A stretch of DNA of 64,000 bases, from NCBI GenBank assembly GCA_021825365.1, contig JAKAHR010000016.1:1-64000 (forward strand), in the 5' to 3' direction. Both the position numbers and the translations under genes were made by a program. The stretch comes from Nitrospirota bacterium. Its GTDB lineage: Bacteria > Nitrospirota > Thermodesulfovibrionia > Thermodesulfovibrionales > UBA6898. Positions 8,230 to 16,505 of this stretch are shown here, in pieces. The notes under the pieces were generated by a model. That model was not told where the DNA came from and made no database searches. It saw only the letters and a list, made by a program, of their open reading frames with translations. Position 1 is the first letter of the stretch. The number at the start of each line of letters is the position of its first letter.

Positions 8230-9615
8230 CTATAATTCTTTGCCCTTGACTTTCTTCCTGCATTTCTCATCAACGATCTCCTGTATCCCTCTATCACGCT
8301 CCCCATACTTCCTGAGGAATTCCCTCGCCTCCCGGGTAAGTGTCGCACCCCCGCCGTTTCTGCCCCCTGTCTGCCGCTCGATGAGCTTGAATCCGAGCCT
8401 CTCCTCCATCGCCTTGATAAACCCCCAGGCCTTTCGGCAGGAGATATGGATCGACTGTGCGGCCTGGTTGATCGAGCCGTGTCTGTCTATCGCCTCAAGC
8501 AGCAACCTCCTGCCCCTGCCGAAGACCGGCCTGCCATCCACCTCGCTCCAGAGCTTTGACCTGCAATGCTGATTCCCATAAAATTTCCGCTGGAAATACC
8601 GGGAGACATTGACCAGCCCGATAAGCACCGGGACCTCGACCAGGGGACCGATTACCGTCGCAAATGCGACACCCGAACCGATGCCGAACACCGCGACAGC
8701 GACGGCTATCGCAAGCTCAAAATCGTTTGATGCGGCGGTGAAGCTCAGCGTGGCGGACTTGGGATAATCGGCGCCCATCTTTTTTGCCACCCAGAACGTG
8801 ACGAGGAACATGAAGACGAAATAGATGAAGAGCGGGACCGCGATGCGTAGGACATCGAGCGGCAGTTTGATGATGTATTCGCCCTTGAGTGAGAACATGA
8901 CGATGATCGTGAAGAGAAGTGCGATGAGAGTCAGGGGACTGATCTTCGGAATGAACTTGTCATGATACCACTTCTTGTCTTTGAGTCTGATGAGCGTGAA
9001 CCGGGTGATTATGCCCGCAATAAAGGGGATCCCGAGATAGATAAAGACGCTCTTTGCGATCTCGCCGATGCTGACCTGCACAACCGCACCCGAAAGGCCG
9101 AAGAGCGGGGGCAGCACGGTCACGAAGAACCATGCATAGACCGAATAGGTAATGACCTGAAAAAGGGCGTTGAAGGCGACCAGCCCGGCGACATATTCGG
9201 AATCGCCGCAGGCAAGGTCATTCCAGACGAGTACCATGGCTATGCAGCGGGCAAGACCGACGAGGATCACTCCTATCATGTACTCCGGATGGTCAGGCAG
9301 AAGAATAATCGCAAGAAGGAACATGACGATCGGCCCGATGATCCAGTTCTGGATCAGACTGACCGCGAGAATCCTGGCATTTCCGAAGACCCTGGGCAGA
9401 TCCTCGTAGCGCACCTTGGCCAGAGGCGGGTACATCATGAGGATAAGCCCTATGGCGATGGGGATATTGGTGGTGCCGACGCTGAAGGCATTTACCACTT
9501 TTTCCACGCCGGGAAAAAAGTATCCCAGACCAACGCCAAAGGCCATGGCGATAAATATCCAGAGAGTCAGAAGCCGGTCGATGAACGAAAGTTTCTTTGC
9601 TGCTGCCTCTGCCAT
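8230..9615 (-). CDS. acr3: Acr3 arsenite efflux permease fused to a ModE-type HTH domain
   Basis: Residues 1 to about 350 are a complete Acr3 family exporter with ten hydrophobic segments, including the [12 protein letters not shown] motif with the cysteine needed for arsenite transport, and [14 protein letters not shown] in a late helix. Residues from about 356 to 461 are a winged-helix domain of the ModE N-terminal type: [50 protein letters not shown] and a final helix. Most Acr3 proteins end near residue 350. The frame runs through without interruption. The gene begins three bases after arsC, and a molybdopterin-binding gene follows. The fusion would place a DNA-binding domain on the cytoplasmic face of the membrane. 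It could equally be a chance fusion of two operon neighbours. Confidence 0.9.
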   Translation of the reverse strand: MAEAAAKKLSFIDRLLTLWIFIAMAFGVGLGYFFPGVEKVVNAFSVGTTNIPIAIGLILMMYPPLAKVRYEDLPRVFGNARILAVSLIQNWIIGPIVMFLLAIILLPDHPEYMIGVILVGLARCIAMVLVWNDLACGDSEYVAGLVAFNALFQVITYSVYAWFFVTVLPPLFGLSGAVVQVSIGEIAKSVFIYLGIPFIAGIITRFTLIRLKDKKWYHDKFIPKISPLTLIALLFTIIVMFSLKGEYIIKLPLDVLRIAVPLFIYFVFMFLVTFWVAKKMGADYPKSATLSFTAASNDFELAIAVAVAVFGIGSGVAFATVIGPLVEVPVLIGLVNVSRYFQRKFYGNQHCRSKLWSEVDGRPVFGRGRRLLLEAIDRHGSINQAAQSIHISCRKAWGFIKAMEERLGFKLIERQTGGRNGGGATLTREAREFLRKYGERDRGIQEIVDEKCRKKVKGKEL

Positions 9616-9617
9616 GG

Positions 9618-10052
9618 TTACACCCCTCCTGTCTTTCTGGTCCTGATAAAATCCTCAACTCTTGCTCTTATCTCATCCCGGGCCTTCCTGAATACATTCA
9701 TGATTTCCTCTTCCGCTCCGGTCGCTCCCACGGGGTCCCTGATCGGCCAGTGCAGGCGCTTGATAGCGGGCGGGGTCCACGGGCAGGACTCCTCCGCGTT
9801 GCCGCATAGTGTAATGACAATGTCCATTGTCCTTAGCAGGTCTGCTTCGATCTCCTTCGACTTCTGTCCGGAGATATCCATCCCCATCTCCCTCATCACG
9901 GCTATGGCGCGAGGATTTACTCCGGCCGCCATGAGGCCGGCGCTGTGGGGCTCGAGAAGTCCTTTGCCCAATGCGCGCGCGAAGCCCTCCGCCATCTGGC
10001 TCCTGCAGGAGTTGCCGGTGCAGAGGAACATTACCCTCAGCACCGTCCGCAC
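9618..10052 (-). CDS. arsC: Thioredoxin-coupled arsenate reductase
   Basis: This 144-residue protein reduces arsenate to arsenite for export by Acr3. It belongs to the low-molecular-weight phosphatase fold: the P-loop [15 protein letters not shown] carries the first catalytic cysteine, and [10 protein letters not shown] carries the second pair of cysteines used in the disulfide relay. The aspartate of the DPV motif (RDPVGAT) is present. The gene overlaps the end of arsR by 16 bases if GTG at 10052 is the start; ATG at 10031, preceded by TGAGGG, is an alternative but would cut into the first beta-strand. Substrate is clear from family and operon. Confidence 0.93.
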   Translation of the reverse strand: MRTVLRVMFLCTGNSCRSQMAEGFARALGKGLLEPHSAGLMAAGVNPRAIAVMREMGMDISGQKSKEIEADLLRTMDIVITLCGNAEESCPWTPPAIKRLHWPIRDPVGATGAEEEIMNVFRKARDEIRARVEDFIRTRKTGGV

Positions 10053-10417
10053 CTTCCTCCCGACTTCTTCAGGGGAATGACCCCCGGCCGCGGAGGTTTG
10101 GCCCCGATAAACCCGTTAAGCCTCGCGATATCACCGGCGACGATTCCCCTGTCGATCTTTTCCACTACGGAAAGCAGGAGCATCCTCCTGAACATGTCCG
10201 CGGTCTCGATCCGGTAGTGCGTCCATTTCCCCTGTCTTCTGTCCCTGATAAGACCCGACTCTTTCAGAACATTCAGGTGAAACGACACCTTCGGCTGGCT
10301 CATATCCAGAGAGGCCACCAGATCGCAGACGCAGAGCTCTCCATTTTCAAGCAGCTTCAGGATCCTGAGCCGCGTTTCTTCGGAGAGCGCCTTGAAGATG
10401 GTCAACAGATCGTCCAT
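10037..10417 (-). CDS. arsR: ArsR-family metalloregulator
   Basis: This 126-residue winged-helix repressor contains the ArsR metal site ELCVCDL (two cysteines in the recognition-helix region), followed by the HTH (MSQPKVSFHLNVLKESGLI) and the wing (RRQGKWTHYRI). Arsenite binding to these cysteines is known to release DNA. The C-terminus ends in CGRC, possibly a further arsenite or metal ligand pair. It is the first gene of the minus-strand arsenic operon and has AAAGGA before its ATG. The palindrome TTCATATGAA lies about 40 bases upstream. Confidence 0.93.
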   Translation of the reverse strand: MDDLLTIFKALSEETRLRILKLLENGELCVCDLVASLDMSQPKVSFHLNVLKESGLIRDRRQGKWTHYRIETADMFRRMLLLSVVEKIDRGIVAGDIARLNGFIGAKPPRPGVIPLKKSGGRCGRC

Positions 10418-10457
10418 GATTCAAATCCTTTCATGCGGAGACATGGCGGCTTCTCTA

Positions 10458-10467
10458 TTCATATGAA
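10458..10467 (-). promoter_or_regulatory. Candidate ArsR operator
   Basis: The perfect palindrome TTCATATGAA lies 41 bases before the arsR start. A looser dyad, TTGATGTAATTGTCAA, follows at about 10474-10489. Both are AT-rich in GC-rich DNA and are placed where an ArsR autorepressor would bind. Confidence 0.4.
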
Positions 10468-10662
10468 CAGAAGTTGATGTAATTGTCAACAGCAGGGAGG
10501 ATTACATGGGTAATTGTGGCGCATCAGCTATTTCTATATAATGGCAGGTTTATTCGTGGGAGGCGCCGGGGAGGCCTTTCTCAGGTGCGCGTGGCACGGG
10601 GCGAAGGCCGGCATGAAGCGGCGGGCCGTCGGAACGGATACCCTATCGGGAGTCCGATGTTG

Positions 10663-11724
10663 TCAAAAGATGCTGAACTTGAAATACTTGCGCGGCTGCT
10701 CCCGGATGTCCTCGGTCAGCTTCTTCAGTTCCCCGATCGCCTCTTTCAGGTCCCTGGCCGCTTCCTCATCCCTGATGAGCACACCGGCGGCGCCCTCGCC
10801 CCGGTCGATCCTCTCCAGAATCGCGGAGATGCGCTGCGAGGCCCCGTTGAGGTTGTCGTACAGCTGGGGGTCTTCCATGAGCCGGCCGAATGTCCCTGAG
10901 GGGTTGTTCATCTTCTTTCCCAGTTCCTCGACCGACGAAGCGGCTCCGACCAGTCTGGTGTAAAGGAGGTCGTCTTCGATCAGTCTGTTCATCGTCCCTG
11001 ACCCTTTTTCCAGCTTTCTGCTGAAGACCTCAAGGGAATTCGCGGTTGAGGACAACCGTTGATAGAGAGAGGGGTCTTTTACGAGGAGGCCGAAGGTGCC
11101 CCGGCCGCTGTCGATGTCCTTTGCAACAAGGGCAAGATACCGCGAAGACTCCTTCAGGTTGTCATACAGAGACGGATCTTCAAGAAACCGTGCGAGTGTG
11201 CCCTTGCTCTTTTCTATCTTCTCGACCAGCCTCCCGAGTTTTTCGATAAAGTCGGTCATCTTCTCCATGGAGGCCCCGCCCGCCTCCATCACATCCTTGA
11301 GATCGATCTGCGCTACCCCCCGGATCACATCGCCCGCCTGAAGGGGCTGCGCCGCCGCTGTCCCGGGGTTCAGTTCGACGTACTTGTCGCCCAGCAGCCC
11401 CATCGTCAGAACGCTCGCCGTAGCATCCTTCTTCAGATACCCGAGTACATTCCGGTAGATCGAGATGGACACGACGGTGCCGTACTGCGGATCGAGACTG
11501 ATGTCCTTGACCGATCCTTCCTCGATCCCGTATACCCAGACAGGGGCGCCTTTCTTCAGCCCCTTGACGTCCCGTATCGCCGCCTTCACGTGGACCTTGG
11601 GATTGAGAATTTGCTCGATGCTTCCGGCAAAGAAGACACCGAGGAAAAGGATCATCAGGGCGAGCGTGACGATGATGCCGGCCTTTATCTTCGCCCATTT
11701 AACTTGCTTCTTCAGGTCAAACAT
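10663..11724 (-). CDS. mlaD: MlaD-family (MCE) lipid-transport protein with C-terminal repeats
   Basis: This 353-residue protein is the periplasmic substrate-binding part of an MCE lipid transporter. It has an N-terminal membrane anchor (residues 15-34), one MCE domain (about 45-120, with GLKKGAPVWVYGIEEG and LGDKYVELNPG), and then a helical region. From about 172 to 325 it contains five repeats of 34-35 residues built on 'GTxxRLxxDPxLYDNL' (starting near 175, 209, 243, 277 and 312). The repeats exceed the usual length of MlaD and may form a hydrophobic tube or needle. The ATPase and permease genes lie directly upstream on the same strand. Confidence 0.88.
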   Translation of the reverse strand: MFDLKKQVKWAKIKAGIIVTLALMILFLGVFFAGSIEQILNPKVHVKAAIRDVKGLKKGAPVWVYGIEEGSVKDISLDPQYGTVVSISIYRNVLGYLKKDATASVLTMGLLGDKYVELNPGTAAAQPLQAGDVIRGVAQIDLKDVMEAGGASMEKMTDFIEKLGRLVEKIEKSKGTLARFLEDPSLYDNLKESSRYLALVAKDIDSGRGTFGLLVKDPSLYQRLSSTANSLEVFSRKLEKGSGTMNRLIEDDLLYTRLVGAASSVEELGKKMNNPSGTFGRLMEDPQLYDNLNGASQRISAILERIDRGEGAAGVLIRDEEAARDLKEAIGELKKLTEDIREQPRKYFKFSIF

Positions 11725-11748
11725 GTCTTCCTCCGCATACGCGCTCCA

Positions 11749-12495
11749 TCAAAGCCCCGAAGGGTCCTGGATGCAGAGCTCGTTGATAAAAAGCTTGATA
11801 TCCGGGTGATCGGCGTGCAGCAGTTCATGCCGGTTCCCGTCAAACAACAGCGACCCGTCCCTGAGAAATATGAACCTGTCCGCAACCTTCAGCGCGTCGC
11901 TCACCTTATGGGTGACCATGATGAACCCCTTCCCCTCCTTCGACAGCTCCGCGATCAGTCTGCATATGTTGTCCGCATTGATCGGGTCGAGCCCGGTTGT
12001 CGGCTCGTCGTAGAGGAACATCCGGGGCGTATCCAGCGCCAGCGAGCGGGCTATCGAGACCCTCCGGTGCATGCCGCCGCTGAGTTCTTCCGGCATGAGC
12101 TCCAGGGCCTGCTCTACGCCGACCGAGGAGAGGATGTGCCGCACCCTCGCGTCGATCTCGTCTTCAGACATCTCCGTGTATTCCCGCAGGCAGAATGCAA
12201 CATTTTCCTTCACATCAAGGGAATCAAAGAGAGCGCCTTCCTGGAAGACGATGCTGAACTTCATCCGCGTTTCCCTCAGTTCGCCTTCGCTCTTGTGCGA
12301 AATGTCATCCCCGTCGACGATGATGCTCCCGCTATCCGGCCGTATCAGGCCGAGGACGAGCTTCAGTATCGTCGTCTTCCCCTCCCCGCTGCCGCCGAGT
12401 ACCGCCACCCGCTCGGGGAAGTCCACGGAAAGGCTGACTGACCTGAGGACAGACCGGGCGCCGTATGCAAAATTGACCTCCTCGAACCTGATCAT
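11749..12495 (-). CDS. mlaF: MlaF-family ABC transporter ATPase
   Basis: This 248-residue protein is the ATP-hydrolysing subunit of the lipid transporter. It carries Walker A (GGSGEGKTT, about 35-43), the signature LSGGMHRR, Walker B ending FLYDEPTTGLD and the switch histidine in VTHKVSD. The LSGGMxRRVxIAR form and the 'FxEVxFxYG' start are typical of the MlaF subgroup. Its start overlaps the permease stop by four bases (ATGA), so translation is coupled. MlaD follows 24 bases later. Confidence 0.93.
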   Translation of the reverse strand: MIRFEEVNFAYGARSVLRSVSLSVDFPERVAVLGGSGEGKTTILKLVLGLIRPDSGSIIVDGDDISHKSEGELRETRMKFSIVFQEGALFDSLDVKENVAFCLREYTEMSEDEIDARVRHILSSVGVEQALELMPEELSGGMHRRVSIARSLALDTPRMFLYDEPTTGLDPINADNICRLIAELSKEGKGFIMVTHKVSDALKVADRFIFLRDGSLLFDGNRHELLHADHPDIKLFINELCIQDPSGL

Positions 12496-13256
12496 ACCGA
12501 AAACCCCAGCAGGTACAGGAGTATCCTTGTCAGCACGAAGTCGGCGACGATGATCATGACGATAGACAGGACGACCGCCCTCGTTGTCGATTGACGCAGC
12601 CCCACCGACCCTCCCCTTGTCGAAAGCCCCATATAACAGCAGATGGAGGAGATCAGGTACGCGAAGATGAAAGGCTTCGACGCGCCTGCGACGACGTTCT
12701 CAACGGTCATGATCTTCCGGATGGAACTCCAGTAGACCGTGCCGCTCTGGTGGCTGATGAAGACGGCGATGTAGTAGCCCCCCAGGAGGGCGACGGCCAC
12801 GCCGATCACGGTCAGCGCAGGCAGCATGATCAGGGAGCTTACGATACGCGGGGTGACCAGTTTTTTCAGCGGGTCGAGTCCGAATACCCGGATGGTATCG
12901 ACCTGATGCCCCAGTGACATGGACCCCAACTCCGAGGCCATCCCCGCGCCGACCCTGCCGGTGAAGACGAGCGCCGTGACAACGGGCCCCAGTTCCCTCA
13001 CCACCGAGATCCCGACGATCATGCCGATGTACATCTTCATGCCGAGGGTGGAGAGTTCGGCCGCAAGCTGCAGGGAAAGGGCCATGCCGACAAACAGGTT
13101 GACGATCACGACGATCACGACTGATCCGGCCCCTGCATAATCCATCTGCAGCAGGGCGTCCTTGAAATAGAAGGGCCGCCCGAACATGCCCAAAAGGCCG
13201 CGGAGGGACAGGGAATAGAAATCCTGAAGGTCGTTGATCGTCCTTTTTACATCCAT
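12492..13256 (-). CDS. mlaE: MlaE-family ABC permease
   Basis: This inner-membrane protein of about 254 residues is the permease of the MCE lipid transporter. It has the MlaE signatures GSVVIVVIVNLFVGMALSLQ, 'RELGPVVTALVFTGRVGAGMASELG' in two adjoining parts, and five hydrophobic helices. The ATG at 13256 is chosen over GTG at 13268 because MDVKRTI begins a natural amphipathic helix and a GGGTGGG stretch lies upstream. It is the first gene of the mlaE-mlaF-mlaD unit. No MlaB, MlaC or MlaA is seen nearby. Confidence 0.9.
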   Translation of the reverse strand: MDVKRTINDLQDFYSLSLRGLLGMFGRPFYFKDALLQMDYAGAGSVVIVVIVNLFVGMALSLQLAAELSTLGMKMYIGMIVGISVVRELGPVVTALVFTGRVGAGMASELGSMSLGHQVDTIRVFGLDPLKKLVTPRIVSSLIMLPALTVIGVAVALLGGYYIAVFISHQSGTVYWSSIRKIMTVENVVAGASKPFIFAYLISSICCYMGLSTRGGSVGLRQSTTRAVVLSIVMIIVADFVLTRILLYLLGFSV

Positions 13257-13346
13257 GCCTTTTCCCACCCGCTGTCCGTCAATGTCTTATCTGGTAATAA
13301 TAACAAATGTAGACTGAAAGGGTGCATAAATCGGGAAGGGGGCAGT

Positions 13347-14624
13347 CTATTGCCGGGGGCGAGGCGTACGGCCTGCCGGTTTCTTCCGGGTGGCCTCTTC
13401 GAATATCCGGATCCTGCCGAACTCGCCGTCAAATCCCGGCGTGATATGGACGTCGCCCGACCGCACCCTGGCGATCGCCTCTTTCAGACGGGGGGAACCC
13501 TCTGCCGCCAGGGCATCGAGCGGGACATCGAGGAGGATGCTGAACTCACTGCCCAGTGCTTCCAGAAGTCTGAAATATTCGGCAACCACCCCCTTGGTGG
13601 CAGCGCCCCTCCGGAGGACCTCGGCTATCACCTCCTGCAGCGGTATGATCGACCGGAAGGGTGGACCGCCGACCGCAGGGCTTCCCTCAGGGCGGTCCGC
13701 CAGTTTCTCGACCCGGTGCAAGACGCCGACCGTCACCTTCCTGCCGCAGGCAGGACAGAGGTTCCCTGCTCTCCGAGTCTCGGCAGGGGAAAGGCTTATG
13801 GCGCATGCCCGGTGGCCGTCATGGTGATACTTGCCCTCCTCCGGGAAAAACTCGATCGTCCCTTCGATACCATCACCGCTGCGCAGGGCCTCCCGTATCC
13901 AGTCAAAGGAGACCCCGGTGTCAAAGACAGTCGCCTCCCTGCCGATCTTGGCAGGGGAGTGGGCATCGGAATTGGATATGAGCGATATCCTGTCGAGGGA
14001 TGAGAGCCTCCGGTTCATCGCAGGATCAGAGGACAGGCCGGTCTCGATCGCGAATATGTGCGGCGTGAGTTCGTCAAAGCACTCCTCAAGGGAATCAAAG
14101 CCGGAGACTGCGCCGAATACCGAGAAGTGGGGGGTCCAGGCATGGGCAGGGACGAGGAAGCTGTTCTCTGATTCGTTCAGGACGATACGGAGGAGCTCCC
14201 TGGCATCGAGTCCCAGGATCGGTCTGCCGTCAGAGGAGAGGTTGCCTATCTTTGAGAGCGCCGCATTGATGCGCGCCACGTCGCGAAAGTCGGGCGAGAA
14301 GACGAGGGCATGCACCTTTCTCGTCCTGCCCCCCTTGCGGTAGATGCAGCTGATTTCGGCTGACAGGAGAAAAAAGACCTCGGCCCTGCACGACTCCGGC
14401 ACATCGGCGGACCGCGGTGCGTCCTTCAGCCGCAGGAGTCCGTTTCCCGCGGGTTCGAGCCTGTCCCCGAGTTCCTTCAGCCACAGAGGATGGGTGAAGT
14501 CTCCGGTGCCGATGACCGTGATCCCCTTCAGCTGCGCCCACCGCCAGAGCGCATCAGGAGACATGTCGGCGCTGGTCGCCCGTGAATAACGCGAATGTAT
14601 GTGGAGGTCGGCGATAAAGGACAT
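13347..14624 (-). CDS. Endonuclease Q (EndoQ) family PHP nuclease
   Basis: This 425-residue protein matches the EndoQ family, which cuts DNA 5' of deaminated bases such as uracil, hypoxanthine and xanthine. The PHP domain shows DLHIHSRYS (6-14), TGDFTHP (40-46), LSAEISCIY (88-95), a histidine at 105, VPAHAWTP (158-165) and SNSDAHSP (217-224). A zinc site follows: DGHRAC (269-274) and CPACGRKVTVG (290-300), then HRVEKLADRP, a family hallmark. The C-terminal part (about 330-410) holds a helix-hairpin-like segment and EFGRIRIF. EndoQ is known from archaea and a scattered set of bacteria. A TATAAT box lies five bases before the start. Confidence 0.88.
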   Translation of the reverse strand: MSFIADLHIHSRYSRATSADMSPDALWRWAQLKGITVIGTGDFTHPLWLKELGDRLEPAGNGLLRLKDAPRSADVPESCRAEVFFLLSAEISCIYRKGGRTRKVHALVFSPDFRDVARINAALSKIGNLSSDGRPILGLDARELLRIVLNESENSFLVPAHAWTPHFSVFGAVSGFDSLEECFDELTPHIFAIETGLSSDPAMNRRLSSLDRISLISNSDAHSPAKIGREATVFDTGVSFDWIREALRSGDGIEGTIEFFPEEGKYHHDGHRACAISLSPAETRRAGNLCPACGRKVTVGVLHRVEKLADRPEGSPAVGGPPFRSIIPLQEVIAEVLRRGAATKGVVAEYFRLLEALGSEFSILLDVPLDALAAEGSPRLKEAIARVRSGDVHITPGFDGEFGRIRIFEEATRKKPAGRTPRPRQ

Positions 14625-14629
14625 GCCGG

Positions 14630-14638
14630 ATTATACCA
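14630..14638 (-). promoter_or_regulatory. Extended -10 promoter abutting the EndoQ start
   Basis: On the minus strand TGGTATAAT (TGnTATAAT) ends five bases before the ATG at 14624. There is no Shine-Dalgarno sequence, so the transcript is probably leaderless. Confidence 0.55.
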
Positions 14639-14653
14639 TGCCGGGAGGCTGCC

Positions 14654-15553
14654 CTACAGACCGGCGAATGCGTGGTGCAGCCCCTGAACGACGGCTGCCA
14701 TCGTGTCATAGTCAAGGGTATCGGCGGTGTCCCCGGGCGAGTGGTAGTGGGGGTTGCGGTAGAAGGCGGTGTCCGTCACCATGCAGGCCGCGAAGCCGAA
14801 CTTCCAGAAATTGCGATGGTCCGAGAAATCTACGCCCGGGATGACCGATATGCCGCTGAGGGATTCGACCGGCACGGATGACGCTGCGGCGAAGGCCTTT
14901 TTCAGTCGCAGGGTAAAGGACCGGGACGAGAGGTTTCCCACGAACGCGATGAAATTTCCACGGTCAGGGTAAAACGGTCTGAAGAGTGAGGAGGGGTAGT
15001 ACTGGGTCCCGTTTCCGTCCGCGTAATAGCCGAGCATCTCGAGGGAAAGCATGCCCAGGACAGGGATGCCTTCTTCCCTGAGGGAGCGTGCGTATAAATA
15101 GCTTCCCATGCTCTTTGTCATGTAGGCGGGCGGCTCTTCCAGGCAGAAGGCGACGAACCTGACCGGCCTCTTCAGCGGTGAGCGGGCCGTCATGCCGGCG
15201 AGTTCGAGGAGCGCTGCGATGCCGCTGGCATTATCGTCTGCGCCGGGGGTATACAGGGCGGTATCGTAATGGGCACCCACCACCAGCATCTTTTCCCCGC
15301 TGTCCCCCGTTCCGGCGACCTCGGCGCTGATGTTATGGTAGATATTTCCCCGATAGGGGAAGGGCTGTCGCTTCACCGGGCAGCCGGTCTCCCTGAGGCG
15401 GGACTCGATGTAGTCTGCCGAGCGGCCGAGGCTGTCCAGATCGAGATAGCTCCGCTGCCCGATCGTTTCTGAAAGATACCCCACGGTTTCGACCAGCCTG
15501 GTGCGAACGGCGTCGCGATCCCGGCCGCCGGATGAGGCCTGCCCGGCGGTCAA
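14654..15553 (-). CDS. M28-family zinc aminopeptidase-like protein
   Basis: This 299-residue protein has the dinuclear-zinc peptidase core: VGAHYDT (His and Asp), PGADDNASG (bridging Asp), FCLEEPP (catalytic Glu and Glu ligand), VTDTAFYRNPHYH (Asp and terminal His region). No signal peptide is obvious, so it may act in the cytoplasm, though a TTG start at 15553 (AGGAG ten bases before) is not fully certain. The substrate is unknown; M28 members include aminopeptidases and glutaminyl cyclase-like enzymes. It ends 29 bases before the EndoQ start on the same strand, but EndoQ has its own promoter. Confidence 0.82.
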   Translation of the reverse strand: MTAGQASSGGRDRDAVRTRLVETVGYLSETIGQRSYLDLDSLGRSADYIESRLRETGCPVKRQPFPYRGNIYHNISAEVAGTGDSGEKMLVVGAHYDTALYTPGADDNASGIAALLELAGMTARSPLKRPVRFVAFCLEEPPAYMTKSMGSYLYARSLREEGIPVLGMLSLEMLGYYADGNGTQYYPSSLFRPFYPDRGNFIAFVGNLSSRSFTLRLKKAFAAASSVPVESLSGISVIPGVDFSDHRNFWKFGFAACMVTDTAFYRNPHYHSPGDTADTLDYDTMAAVVQGLHHAFAGL

Positions 15554-15612
15554 GATGTCTTCTCCTGAGATTCTCTGAGGATCATCGCGTTGCTTGCGGC
15601 CCTGTCAGAAGA

Positions 15613-15631
15613 CATACTATCATGTAGTATG
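15613..15631 (+). promoter_or_regulatory. Inverted repeat covering the start codon of the DUF922 gene
   Basis: CATACTA (15613-15619) and TAGTATG (15625-15631) pair exactly around TCATG, and the right arm ends with the ATG start. TATCAT (15618-15623) lies five bases before the ATG and could be a -10 box. A protein bound here would block both transcription and initiation. Confidence 0.45.
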
Positions 15632-16405
15632 GGTTTAATAAAGGCGTTGCCGGTCTTCCTTCTTGCGGCGGCACTTCTCTCGTATGCCGCGCCCGCCGCC
15701 GCCGTCGTGTATCAGTATTTTGACGAGGAAGGCACGCTCATCGTCACGGACAATCCCCACCGCACGAAGCGGTCCCATACTGCCTCCTCCGTGCTCGTCC
15801 CTTCTGTCAGGACCGAATCCGGGGACGGCATCACGTACGAATACTATCCGGTCACGGGAAGGACTTTTTCCGAGGCGGTTGCCGCGGCCTCGGGGCTCGG
15901 CCCGTTTGACGGCAAGGAGGGCCGGCCGTACGCGGGCCAGACCCGGTGGAGCGCCGGATGGTCGTATGCGTTCCGTTCTTCCTGCAGAAAAGAAGGAGGA
16001 CTGCTTCGCGTCTCGCTGCAGCTGACGGATATTGATTTCAAATCACGCCTGACGGTCGTCCTGCCGTCTCTTGCCGGGGGGGTCTCCCTGGGCCGGCACG
16101 ACAGCTCGCTCTGGGAGAAATTCATGAAGGGACTGCGGGAGCACGAGGCCGATCACGTGGCGATCATCAGGGACCCGGCATACCGGGACGAGGCGGTGCG
16201 GAGGCTCTCGTCCCTGCGGGAGCTGGTCGTCCCCGCTGATCCCTCCGGCGCTCCGGACGATGTCATCAGGCAGGCGGTCGAGGCGGAGACGGCACGGATC
16301 GGGCATGAGATACTGAAGAAGATCAAGGCGAGGAACGACGAATACGACCGCATCACGGAGCACGGCATAAAACATGAAATGCGCAGCGCATTTTTCGACA
16401 GGTGA
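15629..16405 (+). CDS. Secreted DUF922-type putative zinc protease with N-terminal DUF4124-like segment
   Basis: The protein of about 258 residues starts with a signal peptide (LIKALPVFLLAAALLSYAAPAAA). Next comes VYQYFDEEGTLIVTDNPH, the DUF4124 pattern. The main part matches DUF922: the 'YPVTGRTFSEAVAAA' start, 'TRWSAGWSYAF' and the HEADH motif at 'LREHEADHVAI', an HExxH-like site. The function of the family is unknown beyond this protease-like motif. The ATG at 15629 is favoured because the signal peptide begins there; TTG at 15590 is possible. A palindrome (AAATGCG CAG CGCATTT, then T5) inside the last codons may act as terminator. Confidence 0.8.
   Translation: MGLIKALPVFLLAAALLSYAAPAAAVVYQYFDEEGTLIVTDNPHRTKRSHTASSVLVPSVRTESGDGITYEYYPVTGRTFSEAVAAASGLGPFDGKEGRPYAGQTRWSAGWSYAFRSSCRKEGGLLRVSLQLTDIDFKSRLTVVLPSLAGGVSLGRHDSSLWEKFMKGLREHEADHVAIIRDPAYRDEAVRRLSSLRELVVPADPSGAPDDVIRQAVEAETARIGHEILKKIKARNDEYDRITEHGIKHEMRSAFFDR
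16377..16395 (+). terminator. Terminator-like hairpin in the 3' end of the DUF922 gene
   Basis: AAATGCG and CGCATTT pair perfectly around CAG and run into TTTTT. The structure is still inside the coding sequence, about ten bases before the stop codon. Confidence 0.4.
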
Positions 16406-16505
16406 AGACAGAGGAAGTGCGGGAAACGCAGGGATCGGGGCTTGCGAGCGAGTGTGATTTATCCCGCATGTTATATCCACGGCAAAAGGGGAACGTATTG
16501 TCACG

